This document shows positions 48,421 through 59,060 of a stretch of DNA of 64,000 nucleotides, in pieces. The notes under the pieces were generated by a model. That model was not told the DNA's origin, did not search any database, and saw only the letters and a list, made by a program, of their open reading frames with translations. Position numbers and translations under genes: made by a program. The first letter of the stretch is position 1, and every line of letters starts with the position of its first letter. The DNA is from Streptomyces sp. Ru71 (GTDB taxonomy: Bacteria; Actinomycetota; Actinomycetes; Streptomycetales; Streptomycetaceae), in the NCBI RefSeq assembly GCF_002920535.1, contig NZ_PQSS01000004.1:124001-188000 (forward strand), read 5' to 3'.

Positions 48421-49553
48421 CAGTTGGCCACGACGCCGTTGGCTTCGCCCGTGGCCGTGCCCTTCGTCGCCGCCTCGGGAATGGGCTGGTCGTTCTGCAG
48501 CGCGTCCCAGACCAGCTCGGCCTTCGTCTTCTCGACCAGGACCCGGTTGCCGTTGTTCGGGTCGTACCGGACCGGCATCGTGACCATCGTCATGTTCGCC
48601 GGGCTGATGCCCTTGAGGCCGCCCGCGAAGGAGATCAGGGAGTTCACCGAGCCGAGGCCGGAGTCGGTCGTGACGGCCTTGGTGGAGGTGTCGGCGAGGT
48701 CGTACAGCTTCTTGGGGCTGGTGAAGACGCCGATGTCCTTGACCTGCTTGACCAGCGCCTTGATGAAGGCCTGCTGGAGCTGGATACGGCCCAGGTCGGA
48801 GCCGTCGCCGACGCCGTGCCGGGTGCGGACCAGGCCGAGGGCCTGCTCGCCGTCGAGGCGGTGCGTGCCGGCCTTGAGGTTCAGGTGGCTGTCGTGGTCG
48901 GTGATGTCCTTGGTCGTGGTGACCTCGACACCGCCCAGCTCGTCGATGAGCTTCTGGAAGCCCGCGAAGTCGACCTCCAGGTAGTGGTCCATGCGGACAC
49001 CGGTGAGGGACTCGACGGTCTTGACCGCGCACGGGGCGCCGCCGGTGGAGTAGGCGGAGTTGAACATCACGCCGTCCGCGGCCGGGTAGGTGTTGCCCTT
49101 GGTGTCGGTGCAGGCCGGGCGGTCGATGAGGGTGTCGCGCGGGATGGACACCACGCTCGCCTTCTTGTGGCCCTTGTACACGTGGATGATCATCGCCGTG
49201 TCGGAACGGGCGCTTCCGTCGTCGGACCCGCCGCCGAGCTTCTTGTTGGTGCCGGAGCGGGTGTCGGAGCCGAGGACGAGGATGTTCTGCGAGCCGTTTT
49301 CGACCTTCTCCGGGCGGTCCGTGCCCAGCATCTGGTTGATGTCGACGCTGTGGATGTTGCCGTTGAGCTTGAAGTAGACGTAGCCCAGACCGCTGCCGCC
49401 CAGCACGACGATGCCCGCGGCGGTCCAGGCCGCGACCCGGGCGCCTCTGCGCCTGGCGCGGGGCTTGCGGCGGCGGCCCTTGACGCGGTGGCGCCGGCCG
49501 CTGGAACCGGGCGCCTCGGGTATGCCGGGACCCGGCGTGCTCTCGGCGGTCAT
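48420..49553 (-). CDS. LytR-CpsA-Psr family wall-polymer ligase
   Basis: 377 residues from the ATG at 49551-49553 (GAGGAG upstream). A basic Arg-rich cytoplasmic N-terminus (GRRHRVKGRRRKPRARRRGA) and one membrane helix precede the LCP domain: ILVLGSDTR, RSDTAMIIHV and VSIPRDTLID, with catalytic Arg/Asp residues, and ALGLVRTRHGVGDGSDLGR. LCP enzymes attach lipid-linked glycopolymers to peptidoglycan, consistent with the wecA-like gene 6 kb away. It may start earlier at the in-frame ATG at 49580. Confidence 0.94.
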   Translation of the reverse strand: MTAESTPGPGIPEAPGSSGRRHRVKGRRRKPRARRRGARVAAWTAAGIVVLGGSGLGYVYFKLNGNIHSVDINQMLGTDRPEKVENGSQNILVLGSDTRSGTNKKLGGGSDDGSARSDTAMIIHVYKGHKKASVVSIPRDTLIDRPACTDTKGNTYPAADGVMFNSAYSTGGAPCAVKTVESLTGVRMDHYLEVDFAGFQKLIDELGGVEVTTTKDITDHDSHLNLKAGTHRLDGEQALGLVRTRHGVGDGSDLGRIQLQQAFIKALVKQVKDIGVFTSPKKLYDLADTSTKAVTTDSGLGSVNSLISFAGGLKGISPANMTMVTMPVRYDPNNGNRVLVEKTKAELVWDALQNDQPIPEAATKGTATGEANGVVAN

Positions 49554-49781
49554 GTGCTCCTCAGCTCGTCTGGAATCCATGGTCACCCCGATCGGGAGGA
49601 CGGGGAAACTCGGGACAGGGTTGCACAACACCTTGTGACCGACGGGTGCCCAGGTCGTCACCATTCGTCACCGCCACGGTCTTCCGTACGGTGCTCACCT
49701 GCGGGTTTCGCCGACGGGCGGCGACGGGCGCGAACGGCGCCCCTGTGGCACAGATCGCAGGCGACGAGTGAACGCACGCAA

Positions 49782-49822
49782 AGAGTGAGGGCCACCCCTT
49801 GCCGGGATGGCCCTCACTCTTC
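49782..49822 (-). terminator. rho terminator hairpin
   Basis: 14-bp perfect stem AAGAGTGAGGGCCA (49782-49795) with its complement at 49809-49822, 13-base loop, starting 14 bases past the rho stop. Confidence 0.75.
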
Positions 49823-49836
49823 ATGCGCTGCTGATG

Positions 49837-51831
49837 TCAGTCGCCGTTGCCGGGAGCCGGCGTCGTCTTCTGGATCTGCATCAGGAACTCGACGTTCGAC
49901 TTGGTCTGCTTCATCTTGTCGAGGAGCAGCTCGATCGCCTGCTGCTGGTCCAGCGCGTGCAGCACACGGCGCAGCTTCCAGACGATGCCCAGCTCCTCCG
50001 CGCCGAGCAGGATCTCCTCCTTGCGGGTGCCGGACGCGTCGACGTCCACCGCGGGGAAGATGCGCTTGTCGGCGAGCTTCCGGTCGAGCTTGAGCTCCAT
50101 GTTGCCGGTGCCCTTGAACTCCTCGAAGATCACCTCGTCCATGCGGGACCCGGTGTCCACCAGCGCGGTGGCGAGGATGGTCAGCGAGCCGCCGTCCTCG
50201 ATGTTGCGGGCCGCACCGAAGAAGCGCTTCGGCGGGTAGAGGGCCGTGGAGTCGACACCACCGGACAGGATGCGCCCGGAGGCCGGGGCGGCCAGGTTGT
50301 AGGCGCGGCCCAGACGGGTGATGGAGTCCAGCAGGACGACCACGTCGTGACCCAGCTCGACGAGGCGCTTGGCGCGCTCGATGGCCAGCTCGGCGACCGT
50401 GGTGTGGTCCTCGGCCGGGCGGTCGAAGGTCGAGGAGATGACCTCGCCCTTCACCGACCGCTGCATGTCGGTGACCTCTTCCGGACGCTCGTCGACGAGG
50501 ACGACCATCAGGTGGCACTCGGGGTTGTTGTGGGTGATCGCGTTGGCGATCGCCTGCATGATCATGGTCTTGCCGGTCTTCGGCGGGGCCACGATCAGAC
50601 CGCGCTGGCCCTTACCGATGGGCGAGACGAGGTCGATGATGCGGGTGGTGAGGACGCCGGGGTCCGTCTCCAGACGCAGGCGGTCCTGCGGGTAGAGCGG
50701 GGTCAGCTTGTTGAACTCCGGGCGGCCGCGGCCGTGTTCGGGCGCCATGCCGTTGACGGAGTCCAGGCGGACCAGCGCGTTGAACTTCTCGCGCCGCTCG
50801 CCTTCCTTGGGCTGGCGGACCGCACCGGTGATGTGGTCGCCCTTGCGCAGGCCGTTCTTGCGGACCTGGGCGAGGGAGACGTACACGTCGTTCGGGCCCG
50901 GCAGGTAGCCGGAGGTCCGGATGAAGGCGTAGTTGTCCAGGATGTCCAGGATGCCCGCGACCGGGATCAGGACGTCGTCCTCGGCGATCTGCGGCTCGGA
51001 GGCCATGTCGTCGCGGCCACGACGGCCACGGCGGTCACGGTAGCGGCCGCGACGGCCACGGCGGCCGCCCTCGAAGTCGTCGTCGTCCTGCTGCTGGCGG
51101 TCCTGACGGCCGCCGCCCTGCTGCTGGCCCTGCTGCTGACCGCGCTGGCCACCCTGCTGGTCGTCGCCCTTACGGCGGTCACGGTCGCCGCGGTCCCGGT
51201 CCCGGTCGCGGTCCCGGCCGCGCTCACGGCGGTCACGGCGGCGGCCCTCGCCGCCCTCACCGGCGTCGCCCTTGGCCTCGCCCTGCTGCGGCTGCTGCTG
51301 CGCGGGCGTCTCGGCCTTCGGCTCGCTCTTGGCCTCGGCGGCCACCGTCTCGGGGCTGCCGGCCTCGGCGGTCGCGCGGCGACGGCGACGCTCGCTCGGG
51401 GCGTCGTCGGAGGCCGGCTGGCCGGGGATCTCGATCTGCTGCTGGGCCACGGCCTTCTCGGCGGGGGCATCAGCGGCCTTCTCCGCCTTCTTCGCCGGGT
51501 TCTCGCCACTCTCGGCGGACTCGCCGGTGCGGGCCTTGGAGGTGGCCCGGCGCTTCGGCTTGGTCTCGGCGGCGGGCTCGGCCTTGGGAGCCCCTCCGGA
51601 GGCCTGCGCCTCCTTGATGACCTCGATCAGCTGGCTCTTGCGCATCCGCGCGGTGCCCCTGATGCCGAGGCCGGAGGCGACCTGCTGCAGCTCGGCCAGC
51701 ACCATGCCCTCAAGGCCGGTACCGCGGCGCCGCCGGGAGCCGGCACCGGATGCAGGCGCGGAGGCGTCCGTGGCGGGCGCGGCAGCGGTCTCCTCGACAC
51801 GTGCGCCCATCAGATCGGTGGTGTCGCTCAC
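49837..51831 (-). CDS. rho: Transcription termination factor Rho (actinobacterial long form)
   Basis: 664 residues, GTG start with GAAGGA 7 bases upstream. A Rho N-terminal helical domain (about 27-60) is followed by a roughly 200-residue low-complexity insert, first Ala/Glu/Lys-rich then Arg/Asp/Gly/Gln-rich (repeated RDRDRD and GQQQG), typical of actinobacterial Rho and able to bind RNA. The cold-shock-type RNA-binding domain ([20 protein letters not shown]) and RecA-like motor with P-loop APPKTGKT (about 414-421) follow. It ends transcription and silences foreign DNA. A 402-bp leader precedes it. Confidence 0.97.
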   Translation of the reverse strand: MSDTTDLMGARVEETAAAPATDASAPASGAGSRRRRGTGLEGMVLAELQQVASGLGIRGTARMRKSQLIEVIKEAQASGGAPKAEPAAETKPKRRATSKARTGESAESGENPAKKAEKAADAPAEKAVAQQQIEIPGQPASDDAPSERRRRRATAEAGSPETVAAEAKSEPKAETPAQQQPQQGEAKGDAGEGGEGRRRDRRERGRDRDRDRDRGDRDRRKGDDQQGGQRGQQQGQQQGGGRQDRQQQDDDDFEGGRRGRRGRYRDRRGRRGRDDMASEPQIAEDDVLIPVAGILDILDNYAFIRTSGYLPGPNDVYVSLAQVRKNGLRKGDHITGAVRQPKEGERREKFNALVRLDSVNGMAPEHGRGRPEFNKLTPLYPQDRLRLETDPGVLTTRIIDLVSPIGKGQRGLIVAPPKTGKTMIMQAIANAITHNNPECHLMVVLVDERPEEVTDMQRSVKGEVISSTFDRPAEDHTTVAELAIERAKRLVELGHDVVVLLDSITRLGRAYNLAAPASGRILSGGVDSTALYPPKRFFGAARNIEDGGSLTILATALVDTGSRMDEVIFEEFKGTGNMELKLDRKLADKRIFPAVDVDASGTRKEEILLGAEELGIVWKLRRVLHALDQQQAIELLLDKMKQTKSNVEFLMQIQKTTPAPGNGD

Positions 51832-52233
51832 GAAGGGTCCTTCCCTGGAGCGGACGTCGGCCTGTCTGGCTCGGCGACCGGTTGTGCTGTCCGACTCCGG
51901 TCCTTGCTGTGTGGACGAAGCCGGGGCGGTGGTCCGCCAAAGCGGCGGAAGAGATATCTGGTGATGGCGCTACCCCGAGCCGTGGCACCCTGTGTCACGT
52001 GGCGCGGTCGCACCGATTCCGGAGCGTGCCCATCGGCCCGCTCAGCGCCCGCATACGGCGTACTGCCCAGGTACGACGTACGGGACACAGTGCGGCGTGG
52101 GGAGCTCCCGGAAGAATGTCTGTCCCGGACGGGGACACGAGGCACCTCGCCATGGTGGGGTCGGGTGCAGACTTGAGGTTAACACTACCGGATCCAACAA
52201 ACATTCCCCCTCTCCTAATCCGGCAAGCGTGTG
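51832..52233 (-). other. Rho leader/thrB-rho intergenic region with a possible leader ORF
   Basis: 402 bp between the thrB stop and the rho start. A 105-codon minus-strand frame (52145 to 51828) ends in a TGA overlapping the rho GTG (GTGA). Its codon use is only weakly convincing. An AT-richer patch at about 52160-52215 probably holds the rho promoter. Rho genes are commonly autoregulated through long leaders. Confidence 0.45.
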
Positions 52234-53151
52234 TCAGGTCGCGAGCGGCAGCACGCTCGCGCCCTCCAGGTCCAGGCTGAGCCGGTTGGCCGCCCAGTCC
52301 GCGCCCGCCAGAGCTTCGACCTTGTCGGCGCTGGCCGCGTCGACGAGTGCCATGACCGTGGGTCCGGCGCCGGAGATGACCGCCGGGATGCCGTCGGCGC
52401 GCAGCCGCTCCACCAGTGCCGCGCTCTCCGGCATGGCGGGGGCGCGGTACTCCTGGTGCAGGCGGTCCTCGGTGGCCGGCAGCAGCAGCTCGGGGCTGCG
52501 GGTGATTGCCTCGACGAGCAGCGCGGCGCGGCCGGCGTTGGCGGCGGCGTCGACGTGCGGCACGGTACGCGGGAGCAGGCCCCGCGCGGTCTCGGTGAGG
52601 ACCGGCTTTCCGGGCACGAAAACCACCGGAACGATGGAATCGGAGGGCTTCAGCCTGATCGCCCGGGCGGCGCCGGCCTCCATCCAGGCGATGGTGAAAC
52701 CGCCGAGCAGGCAGGGCGCCACGTTGTCCGGGTGGCCCTCGATCTCGGTGGCGAGCTCCAGCAGGGCCGCGTCGTCGAGCCTGGACTCGCCGCCTATGGT
52801 CACGGCGCGGGCGGCGACGATGCCGGCGCAGATGGCGGCGGAGGAGGAGCCGAGGCCGCGGCCGTGCGGGATGCGGTTGGCGCAGACGATCTCCAGGCCG
52901 CGGGGCTGGCCGCCGAGGGCGTCGAAGGCGGTGCGCATCGAGCGGACCAGGAGGTGGCTCTCGTCGCGCGGCAGGGTCTCGCTGCCCTCACCGGCGATGT
53001 CGATGTGCAGCCCGGAGTCGGCCACCCGGACGACGACGTCGTCGTAGAGCCCCAGCGCGAGGCCGAGGGCGTCGAAGCCCGGGCCGAGGTTGGCGCTGGT
53101 GGCGGGGACGCGCACCCGGACGGCGGCGGCGCGGAACGCTGGACCGGCCAT
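52234..53151 (-). CDS. thrB: Homoserine kinase
   Basis: 305 residues, GHMP kinase fold: VPATSANLGPGFDALGLALG (13-32), the ATP loop PHGRGLGSSSAAICAG and the C-terminal ISGAGPTVMAL. It phosphorylates homoserine for ThrC. The ATG at 53149-53151 has AAGGAGAG upstream. The 279-base gap after thrC is long for an operon and may hold its own promoter. Confidence 0.96.
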   Translation of the reverse strand: MAGPAFRAAAVRVRVPATSANLGPGFDALGLALGLYDDVVVRVADSGLHIDIAGEGSETLPRDESHLLVRSMRTAFDALGGQPRGLEIVCANRIPHGRGLGSSSAAICAGIVAARAVTIGGESRLDDAALLELATEIEGHPDNVAPCLLGGFTIAWMEAGAARAIRLKPSDSIVPVVFVPGKPVLTETARGLLPRTVPHVDAAANAGRAALLVEAITRSPELLLPATEDRLHQEYRAPAMPESAALVERLRADGIPAVISGAGPTVMALVDAASADKVEALAGADWAANRLSLDLEGASVLPLAT

Positions 53152-53430
53152 CGCTCGTTGACTCTCCTTGAGCTGCGTGATGGTCGAATGACATTCGATA
53201 GGTGCCATGGAACCCTGCGGCCGCGCGGACGACGCGGCACGCGGCACATGCGGTGGAGGCATATGCGGCGGGCGGGTTCGGTACAGCCTATCGAAGGAAG
53301 GTTCTGTGGCGACATAGGGCGCACAGGAGGCGCACGATGCGTGTCGCGAGCCCCCTGTGCATCCGCCATGGGGATTCCCCAGGTACGTCGTCCGTTCACT
53401 CGCGCCGGTGCGCGAGCGTGCCCCGTGCGC

Positions 53431-54489
53431 TTACGCGAGCCCGAGGCGCTCGGCGGCGGTGGCCGCGTCGACCGGGACGGTGACCGGCTGCGGAGCGCCG
53501 GCGACGGCCCAGTCGGGGTCCTTCAGACCGTTGCCGGTGACGGTGCACACGATCTTCTGGCCCGGGTCGACCTTGCCCTGCTCGGCGGCCTTCAGCAGAC
53601 CGGCGACGGAGGCGGCGGAGGCGGGCTCCACGAAGACGCCCTCCTGCGAGGCCAACAGCCGGTAGGCGCGCAGGATCTCACGGTCCGTCACCTCGTCGAT
53701 GGCGCCGCCCGATTCGTCCCGCGCCGCCAGGGCGTACTGCCAGGAGGCCGGGTTGCCGATGCGGATGGCGGTGGCGATGGTCGAGGGGTCCTTGACGACC
53801 TCGCCGCGCACGATGGGCGCGCTGCCGGAGGCCTGGAAGCCCCACATCCGGGGGGTGCGGGAGGCGATGCCGTCGGCGGCGTACTCCCGGTACCCCTTCC
53901 AGTACGCGGTGATGTTGCCCGCGTTGCCGACCGGCAGGACGTGGATGTCGGGCGCGTCGCCCAGCATGTCCACGATCTCGAAGGCGGCGGTCTTCTGACC
54001 CTCGATACGCACCGGGTTGACCGAATTGACCAGCGCGACGGGGTAGTTGTCACTCAGCGCGCGGGCCAGGGTGAGGCAGTCGTCGAAGTTGCCGTCGACC
54101 TGGAGGATCTTCGCGCCGTGCACGAGGGCCTGGCCCATCTTGCCCAGCGCGATCTTGCCCTGCGGCACCAGCACGGCGGACACCATGCCCGCGCGCACGC
54201 CGTAGGCGGCGGCGGAGGCGGAGGTGTTGCCGGTGGAGGCGCAGATGACCGCCTTGGCACCCTCCTCCTTCGCCTTGGAGATGGCCATGGTCATGCCGCG
54301 GTCCTTGAAGGACCCGGTCGGGTTCGCACCCTCCACCTTCAGGTGGACCTCGCAGCCCGTGCGCTCGGAGAGCACCTGCGCGGGCACGAGCGGCGTGCCG
54401 CCCTCGCGGAGCGTCACGACCGGCGTGGTGTCGGAGACGGGCAGCCGGTCCCGGTACTCCTCGATGATTCCGCGCCACTGGTGGGTCAT
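53431..54489 (-). CDS. thrC: Threonine synthase
   Basis: 352 residues, fold-type II PLP enzyme. The PLP Lys is K62 in [25 protein letters not shown] and [11 protein letters not shown] bind phosphate. It converts O-phosphohomoserine to threonine. It starts 6 bases after the hom stop, with GAAGGAGAG upstream. Confidence 0.97.
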   Translation of the reverse strand: MTHQWRGIIEEYRDRLPVSDTTPVVTLREGGTPLVPAQVLSERTGCEVHLKVEGANPTGSFKDRGMTMAISKAKEEGAKAVICASTGNTSASAAAYGVRAGMVSAVLVPQGKIALGKMGQALVHGAKILQVDGNFDDCLTLARALSDNYPVALVNSVNPVRIEGQKTAAFEIVDMLGDAPDIHVLPVGNAGNITAYWKGYREYAADGIASRTPRMWGFQASGSAPIVRGEVVKDPSTIATAIRIGNPASWQYALAARDESGGAIDEVTDREILRAYRLLASQEGVFVEPASAASVAGLLKAAEQGKVDPGQKIVCTVTGNGLKDPDWAVAGAPQPVTVPVDAATAAERLGLA

Positions 54490-54495
54490 TGCTGG

Positions 54496-55788
54496 TTACT
54501 CTCCTTCAACCCGCATGATGCTGGCGACACCCCGCACGGTGTCGAGCTTGCGCAGCGCCTCGACGGTCCCGTTCAGGGCGGCGTCGGACGCGCGGTGGGT
54601 GACGACGACGAGGGAGGCCTCGCCGTCCTTGCCCTGCTGGCGCACGGTGTCGATGGACACCCCGTGCTCGGCGAAGACGGTCGCGACCTGGGCGAGCACA
54701 CCCGGTTTGTCCGCCACGTCGAGGCTGATGTGGTAGCGCGTGACGACGTCGCCCATCGGCGACACCGGCAGGGCGGCATACGCCGACTCGCCGGGCCCGG
54801 TGGACCCGCTGAGCCGGTTGCGGCACACGGCGACCAGGTCGCCGAGCACGGCCGAGGCGGTGGGCGAACCGCCCGCGCCGGGGCCGTAGAACATCAGCTG
54901 ACCGGCGGCGTCGGACTCGACGAACACGGCGTTGTACGCGCCGCGCACGGAGGCGAGCGGGTGGGTCAGCGGAATCATCGCGGGGTGCACGCGCGCGGTG
55001 ACGGACCGGCCGTCGGCGGCCCGCTCGCAGATGGCGAGCAGCTTGATGGTGCAGCCCATCTCCTTGGCGGAGGCGAAGTCGGCGGCGGTGACCTCGGTCA
55101 TGCCCTCGCGGTAGACGTCGTCGAGCCGCACGCGCGTGTGGAAGGCGATCCCGGCGAGGATGGCGGCCTTGGCGGCGGCGTCGAAGCCCTCGACGTCGGC
55201 GGTCGGGTCGGCCTCGGCGTACCCGAGCGCGGTGGCCTCGTCGAGGGCCTCCTGGTACCCGGCGCCGGTGGAGTCCATCTTGTCGAGGATGAAGTTGGTG
55301 GTGCCGTTGACGATGCCGAGCACCCGGTTGACCTTGTCGCCGGCGAGGGACTCGCGCAGCGGCCGGATCAGCGGAATCGCACCCGCGACGGCGGCCTCGT
55401 AGTACAGATCCCGGCCGTGCTCCTCGGCGGCGGCGTGCAGGGCGGCCCCGTCCTGGGCGAGCAGGGCCTTGTTGGCGGAGACGACGGAGGCGCCGTGCTC
55501 GAAGGCGGTGGTGATGAGGGTGCGGGCGGGCTCGATGCCGCCGATGACCTCGACGATCACGTCGATGTCGCCGCGTTTGACGAGGGCGGTGGCGTCGGTG
55601 GTGATCAGGGCCGGGTCGATGCCCTCACGGACCTTGCCGGGGCGCCGTACGGCGACACCGGCGAGCTCGACGGGGGCCCCGATCCTGGCGGCGAGGTCGT
55701 CGGCGTGCGTCGTCATGATGCGCGCCACCTCTGAGCCGACCACTCCACAGCCCAGCAGCGCCACCTTCAGCGGACGCGTACGCATCAT
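54496..55788 (-). CDS. hom: Homoserine dehydrogenase
   Basis: 430 residues from the ATG at 55786-55788; the adjacent ATG at 55785 is an equal alternative. The Rossmann motif VALLGCGVVGSEV is at the N-terminus; the catalytic region includes ANKALLAQDG, EAAVAGAIPLIRPLRES and NGTTNFILDKM. A C-terminal ACT domain (ISLDVADKPGVLAQVATVFA, about 355-425) suggests threonine feedback inhibition. It reduces aspartate semialdehyde to homoserine and heads hom-thrC-(thrB). Confidence 0.97.
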   Translation of the reverse strand: MMRTRPLKVALLGCGVVGSEVARIMTTHADDLAARIGAPVELAGVAVRRPGKVREGIDPALITTDATALVKRGDIDVIVEVIGGIEPARTLITTAFEHGASVVSANKALLAQDGAALHAAAEEHGRDLYYEAAVAGAIPLIRPLRESLAGDKVNRVLGIVNGTTNFILDKMDSTGAGYQEALDEATALGYAEADPTADVEGFDAAAKAAILAGIAFHTRVRLDDVYREGMTEVTAADFASAKEMGCTIKLLAICERAADGRSVTARVHPAMIPLTHPLASVRGAYNAVFVESDAAGQLMFYGPGAGGSPTASAVLGDLVAVCRNRLSGSTGPGESAYAALPVSPMGDVVTRYHISLDVADKPGVLAQVATVFAEHGVSIDTVRQQGKDGEASLVVVTHRASDAALNGTVEALRKLDTVRGVASIMRVEGE

Positions 55789-55808
55789 CCGACCTCGTTT
55801 CCTCATAC

Positions 55809-55836
55809 CGTCTACGGTTGGACCAGTCTCACTCAA
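55809..55836 (-). promoter_or_regulatory. Candidate hom promoter
   Basis: On the minus strand TTGAGT (55836-55831) and TAGACG (55814-55809) are separated by 16 bases, about 20 bases before the hom ATG. This resembles a vegetative HrdB-type promoter with a short leader. Confidence 0.4.
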
Positions 55837-55895
55837 CGGACGGGATTTTCTGCCCTCGGTCCGGATCGTGAGACTTTTATTTCATTTCCGAACGG

Positions 55896-55920
55896 GGCGG
55901 AAGCCGGAAGATCTTCCGCC
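55896..55920 (-). terminator. Possible lysA terminator hairpin
   Basis: 8-bp stem GGCGGAAG (55896-55903) with CTTCCGCC (55913-55920), 23 bases after the lysA stop. There is no clear U-tract. Confidence 0.45.
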
Positions 55921-55943
55921 GCCGTCCGTGGTTCACCCGCCCG

Positions 55944-57335
55944 TCACCCGACGTCGAGCCGGAGGAGGTCCTCCTCCGTCTCCCGCCGGACGATCACCCG
56001 GGCCTCGCCATCCTTCACGGCGACCACCGGCGGGCGCAGCACATGGTTGTAGTTGCTGGCCATGGACCTGCAGTACGCCCCCGTCGCCGGTACGGCGATG
56101 AGGTCGCCCGGCGCCAGGTCGGCCGGCAGGAACGCGTCACGCACCACGATGTCGCCGCTCTCACAGTGCTTGCCGACGACCCGGGCGAGCATCGGCTCGG
56201 CGTCGGAGGCACGGGAGACCAGGGCGACGCTGTACTCGGCGTCGTACAGCGCGGTGCGGATGTTGTCGGACATGCCGCCGTCGACGGACACGTAGGTGCG
56301 CAGCCCATCGAGCGGCTTGACGGTGCCGACCTCGTACAGCGTGAAAGCGGTCGGCCCGACGATGGCCCGCCCGGGCTCGACGGAGATCCGGGGAGTGCGC
56401 AGCCTGGCGGCCTCGCACTCACGGGTGACGATCTCGGTGAGCGCCTTGGCGATCTCGTGCGGCTCGCGCGGGTCGTCGTCGCTGGTGTACGCGATGCCGA
56501 GACCGCCACCGAGATCGATCTCGGGCAGCTCGACCCCGTGCTCGTCACGGATGTCCTTCAGCAGCCCGACCACCCGGTGGGCGGCGACCTCGAACCCGGA
56601 CATGTCGAAGATCTGCGACCCGATGTGGCTGTGGATACCGATCAGCTCAAGACCGTCGAGCTGAAGCGCCCGCCGCACGGCCTCGGCAGCCTGCCCACCC
56701 GCAAGCGGAATCCCGAACTTCTGGTCCTCGTGCGCGGTGGCGATGAACTCGTGCGTGTGCGCCTCGACGCCGACGGTGATCCGGATCTGGACGCGCTGCA
56801 CCTTCCCCAGTTCCCGCGCGATGTGGGCGACGCGCACGATCTCCTGGAAGGAGTCGAGCACGATCCGCCCGACCCCGGCGTCGACGGCCCGCCGGATCTC
56901 CTCACTCGACTTGTTGTTGCCGTGGAAGGCGATGCGCTCGGCGGGCATCCCGGCGGACAGCGCGGTGGCGAGCTCCCCGCCGGAGCACACATCGAGGTTG
57001 AGCCCCTCCTCGTGCAGCCAGCGCACGACGGCCCGGGACAGGAACGCCTTGCCGGCGTAGAAGACGTCGGCCTCGGCCCCGAAGGCGGTGCGCCAGGCAC
57101 GCGCACGCGCCCGGAAGTCGGCCTCGTCGAGGATGTAGGCCGGGGTGCCGTGGGTCTCGGCGAGCGTCTTGACGTCGATCCCGCCGACGGTGAGTACGCC
57201 CTGGTCGTCCCGCCCGACGGTCTGGGCCCACACCTTGGGGTCGAGGGCGTTGAGGTCGGTGGGCGGGGCGGAGTAGTGCCCCTCGGGGAGGACGTCGGCG
57301 TGACGGGGCCCGGCGGGATGTGCGGAACGGCTCAT
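55944..57335 (-). CDS. lysA: Diaminopimelate decarboxylase
   Basis: 463 residues, fold-type III PLP enzyme. The PLP Lys is K96 in [10 protein letters not shown]; the [16 protein letters not shown] and EPGRAIVG phosphate loops and the subunit-shared Cys in GAYCRSM are present. It makes lysine from meso-diaminopimelate, so it competes with wall synthesis for that precursor. It follows nrtL by 19 bases, indicating an operon. Confidence 0.97.
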   Translation of the reverse strand: MSRSAHPAGPRHADVLPEGHYSAPPTDLNALDPKVWAQTVGRDDQGVLTVGGIDVKTLAETHGTPAYILDEADFRARARAWRTAFGAEADVFYAGKAFLSRAVVRWLHEEGLNLDVCSGGELATALSAGMPAERIAFHGNNKSSEEIRRAVDAGVGRIVLDSFQEIVRVAHIARELGKVQRVQIRITVGVEAHTHEFIATAHEDQKFGIPLAGGQAAEAVRRALQLDGLELIGIHSHIGSQIFDMSGFEVAAHRVVGLLKDIRDEHGVELPEIDLGGGLGIAYTSDDDPREPHEIAKALTEIVTRECEAARLRTPRISVEPGRAIVGPTAFTLYEVGTVKPLDGLRTYVSVDGGMSDNIRTALYDAEYSVALVSRASDAEPMLARVVGKHCESGDIVVRDAFLPADLAPGDLIAVPATGAYCRSMASNYNHVLRPPVVAVKDGEARVIVRRETEEDLLRLDVG

Positions 57336-57354
57336 GTCTGGGTCTCTTTTTGGC

Positions 57355-58329
57355 TCAGAGGTGGTCGGGTGCGTCGATGCCGAGCAGGGACAGGCCGCCG
57401 GCCAGCACCGTCCCGGCGGCTTCGGCGAGCGCGAGCCGGGCACGGTGGGCGGCCGAGGGTTTCTCCTCACCGCGCGGCAGCACACCGGGCAGCGACGCGA
57501 GGGTGGCGTCGGCGACGGTGACGAGATGCCGGGCGAGCCGGTCGGGGCGGCGCTGGGTGACGGCGGCGCGCAGGATCCGGGGGTGATCGGCGAGGGCGGC
57601 GACGAGCTGGTTCTGCTGTTCGACGGCCCCCGGCTCGGGGGCGAAGCCGAGATCGGCGGCGTTGCGGTGCAGGGCCCGGGTGCGGGCGTGGGCGTACCGG
57701 ACACGGAACAGCGGATTGGTCTCCCGCTGCACCAGGTGGTCGGCGGTGATGCGGGGCCGGTCGTGCGGGGCGGGGTACAGCAGCGCCCAGCGGGCGGCGT
57801 CGGCGCCCAGCGGGGTCGGGTCCTCGGGCGCGGGCACCGGCCGCAGATCGGCCCGCGGCCCGTGGGCGTGCTCGATCTCGACGCGGGCGCCCTGCGTGCC
57901 GGCGATCCGCGCGAGAACGTCGGCGACGACTTCGGCGCGGATCTCGTAAGGGACGCGCAGCGTGATGACCTGCCCAGCGAGGGCGTGATGGTGCCCGTAC
58001 GCTCGCCCTTCGCGCAGAATCCGCCGAACAAGATCCTCTGTCTCCGCGCGTTCGAGACGGAAGTTGAGGAAGCCGGGCCCGGTGATCTCGACACCGCGGA
58101 CGCCGGCGGCGCGGGTGAGGTGCCTCTGCAGGACCTCGGCGACGTACTGCGGCGACTGCCCGGCGGGCCGGGCGAGCTTCAGGGCGATGTTGGTCGCGTA
58201 GTCCCCGCACCCGCCGGGCCCCGGCACGGTGACCACGGCCCGCTCAGGAACGGCGACGGTCAGCTCCCCCTCGTCGACAGCACGACGCACCGCGCGCAGC
58301 ACGGTACGGGAGAGCTCGACGGGGGTCAC
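57355..58329 (-). CDS. nrtL: ArgS-related anticodon-binding protein NrtL
   Basis: 324 residues. It has the N-terminal additional domain of arginyl-tRNA synthetase ([19 protein letters not shown] and [20 protein letters not shown]) and a C-terminal DALR-type helical domain ([18 protein letters not shown]). The HIGH and KMSKS catalytic motifs are absent, and the protein is far shorter than full ArgRS (about 580). It therefore cannot aminoacylate; it may bind tRNA-Arg or regulate its neighbours. GTG start with a weak Shine-Dalgarno sequence, possibly leaderless. Upstream of lysA in the same operon, the position ArgS itself occupies in corynebacteria and mycobacteria. Confidence 0.85.
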   Translation of the reverse strand: MTPVELSRTVLRAVRRAVDEGELTVAVPERAVVTVPGPGGCGDYATNIALKLARPAGQSPQYVAEVLQRHLTRAAGVRGVEITGPGFLNFRLERAETEDLVRRILREGRAYGHHHALAGQVITLRVPYEIRAEVVADVLARIAGTQGARVEIEHAHGPRADLRPVPAPEDPTPLGADAARWALLYPAPHDRPRITADHLVQRETNPLFRVRYAHARTRALHRNAADLGFAPEPGAVEQQNQLVAALADHPRILRAAVTQRRPDRLARHLVTVADATLASLPGVLPRGEEKPSAAHRARLALAEAAGTVLAGGLSLLGIDAPDHL

Positions 58330-58418
58330 GGGACAAGCGTAGGGGAGGAGGGGGGTGGGTAGGCGAGCCGGTTTCGGCTGGTTCCGGGATGTGGACGGGG
58401 AGGTGGGCGGGAAGGTGA

Positions 58419-58922
58419 TCAGCTCCCGGGGTTTCCGCCGCCCGCGCCCCTGTCGGGGTCCCCGCCGGCCGGGACGCCCCCACTCCCCCGAGCCACGACG
58501 GAACCGTCCGCCGGGGTCTCCTGCCCCTCCTGGATTGCCCCACCGCGCCCGCGCTCGATCAATTCCCTGACGACCCGGATGAGTTCCCCCGGCTCGAAGG
58601 GCTTGGCGAGGAAGGCGTCGACGCCGGCGTCGAGACCGGCGTCGACCTCGTGCGGCGTACAGCCGCTGACGATCGCGACGGGGAGGTCCCGGGTACGGGG
58701 ATCGGCACGCAGCCGGGCGACGGTCCGCAGACCGTCCAAACGGGGCATGACGACGTCGAGGGTCACAAGATCGGGCTGCACCTCGTGCACCACATCAAGA
58801 CACTCGGCACCATCGGCCGCGGTCACGACCTCGATACCCTCCAGTTCGAGGTTGACCCTGATCAGCTGCCGGATGACCTTGTTGTCGTCCACAACGAGGA
58901 CCCGGCCCGACGCGCCTGACAC
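58419..58922 (-). CDS. Response regulator, single receiver domain
   Basis: 167 residues from a GTG at 58920-58922. The receiver domain has DD (12-13), phospho-acceptor D56 (LVTLDVVMP), the Ser of VAIVSGCTP and the Lys of LAKPFEPGE. No DNA-binding or output domain follows, only a Gly/Glu-rich tail of about 45 residues, so it acts by protein contact or in a phosphorelay. No kinase is adjacent. An upstream frame runs through the repeat array but has no ribosome-binding site. Confidence 0.88.
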   Translation of the reverse strand: MSGASGRVLVVDDNKVIRQLIRVNLELEGIEVVTAADGAECLDVVHEVQPDLVTLDVVMPRLDGLRTVARLRADPRTRDLPVAIVSGCTPHEVDAGLDAGVDAFLAKPFEPGELIRVVRELIERGRGGAIQEGQETPADGSVVARGSGGVPAGGDPDRGAGGGNPGS

Positions 58923-59060
58923 AACTTGAGAGTAGGTCCAGACCGGCCACCGCGTCCGGCTTTTGGTGACTTCCACCCCGTGAGGGGGACGGGGCGCCGT
59001 GGGGCTGACGCGGGGGGATGGTGGGTGGGGGGGCTCTGCGGGCTGCTTCCGGAGAGGGGT

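Noticed and set aside
52231..55734. 1167-codon plus-strand frame opposite thrB, thrC and hom
   Set aside because: Antisense shadow; three well-known enzymes are encoded on the other strand.
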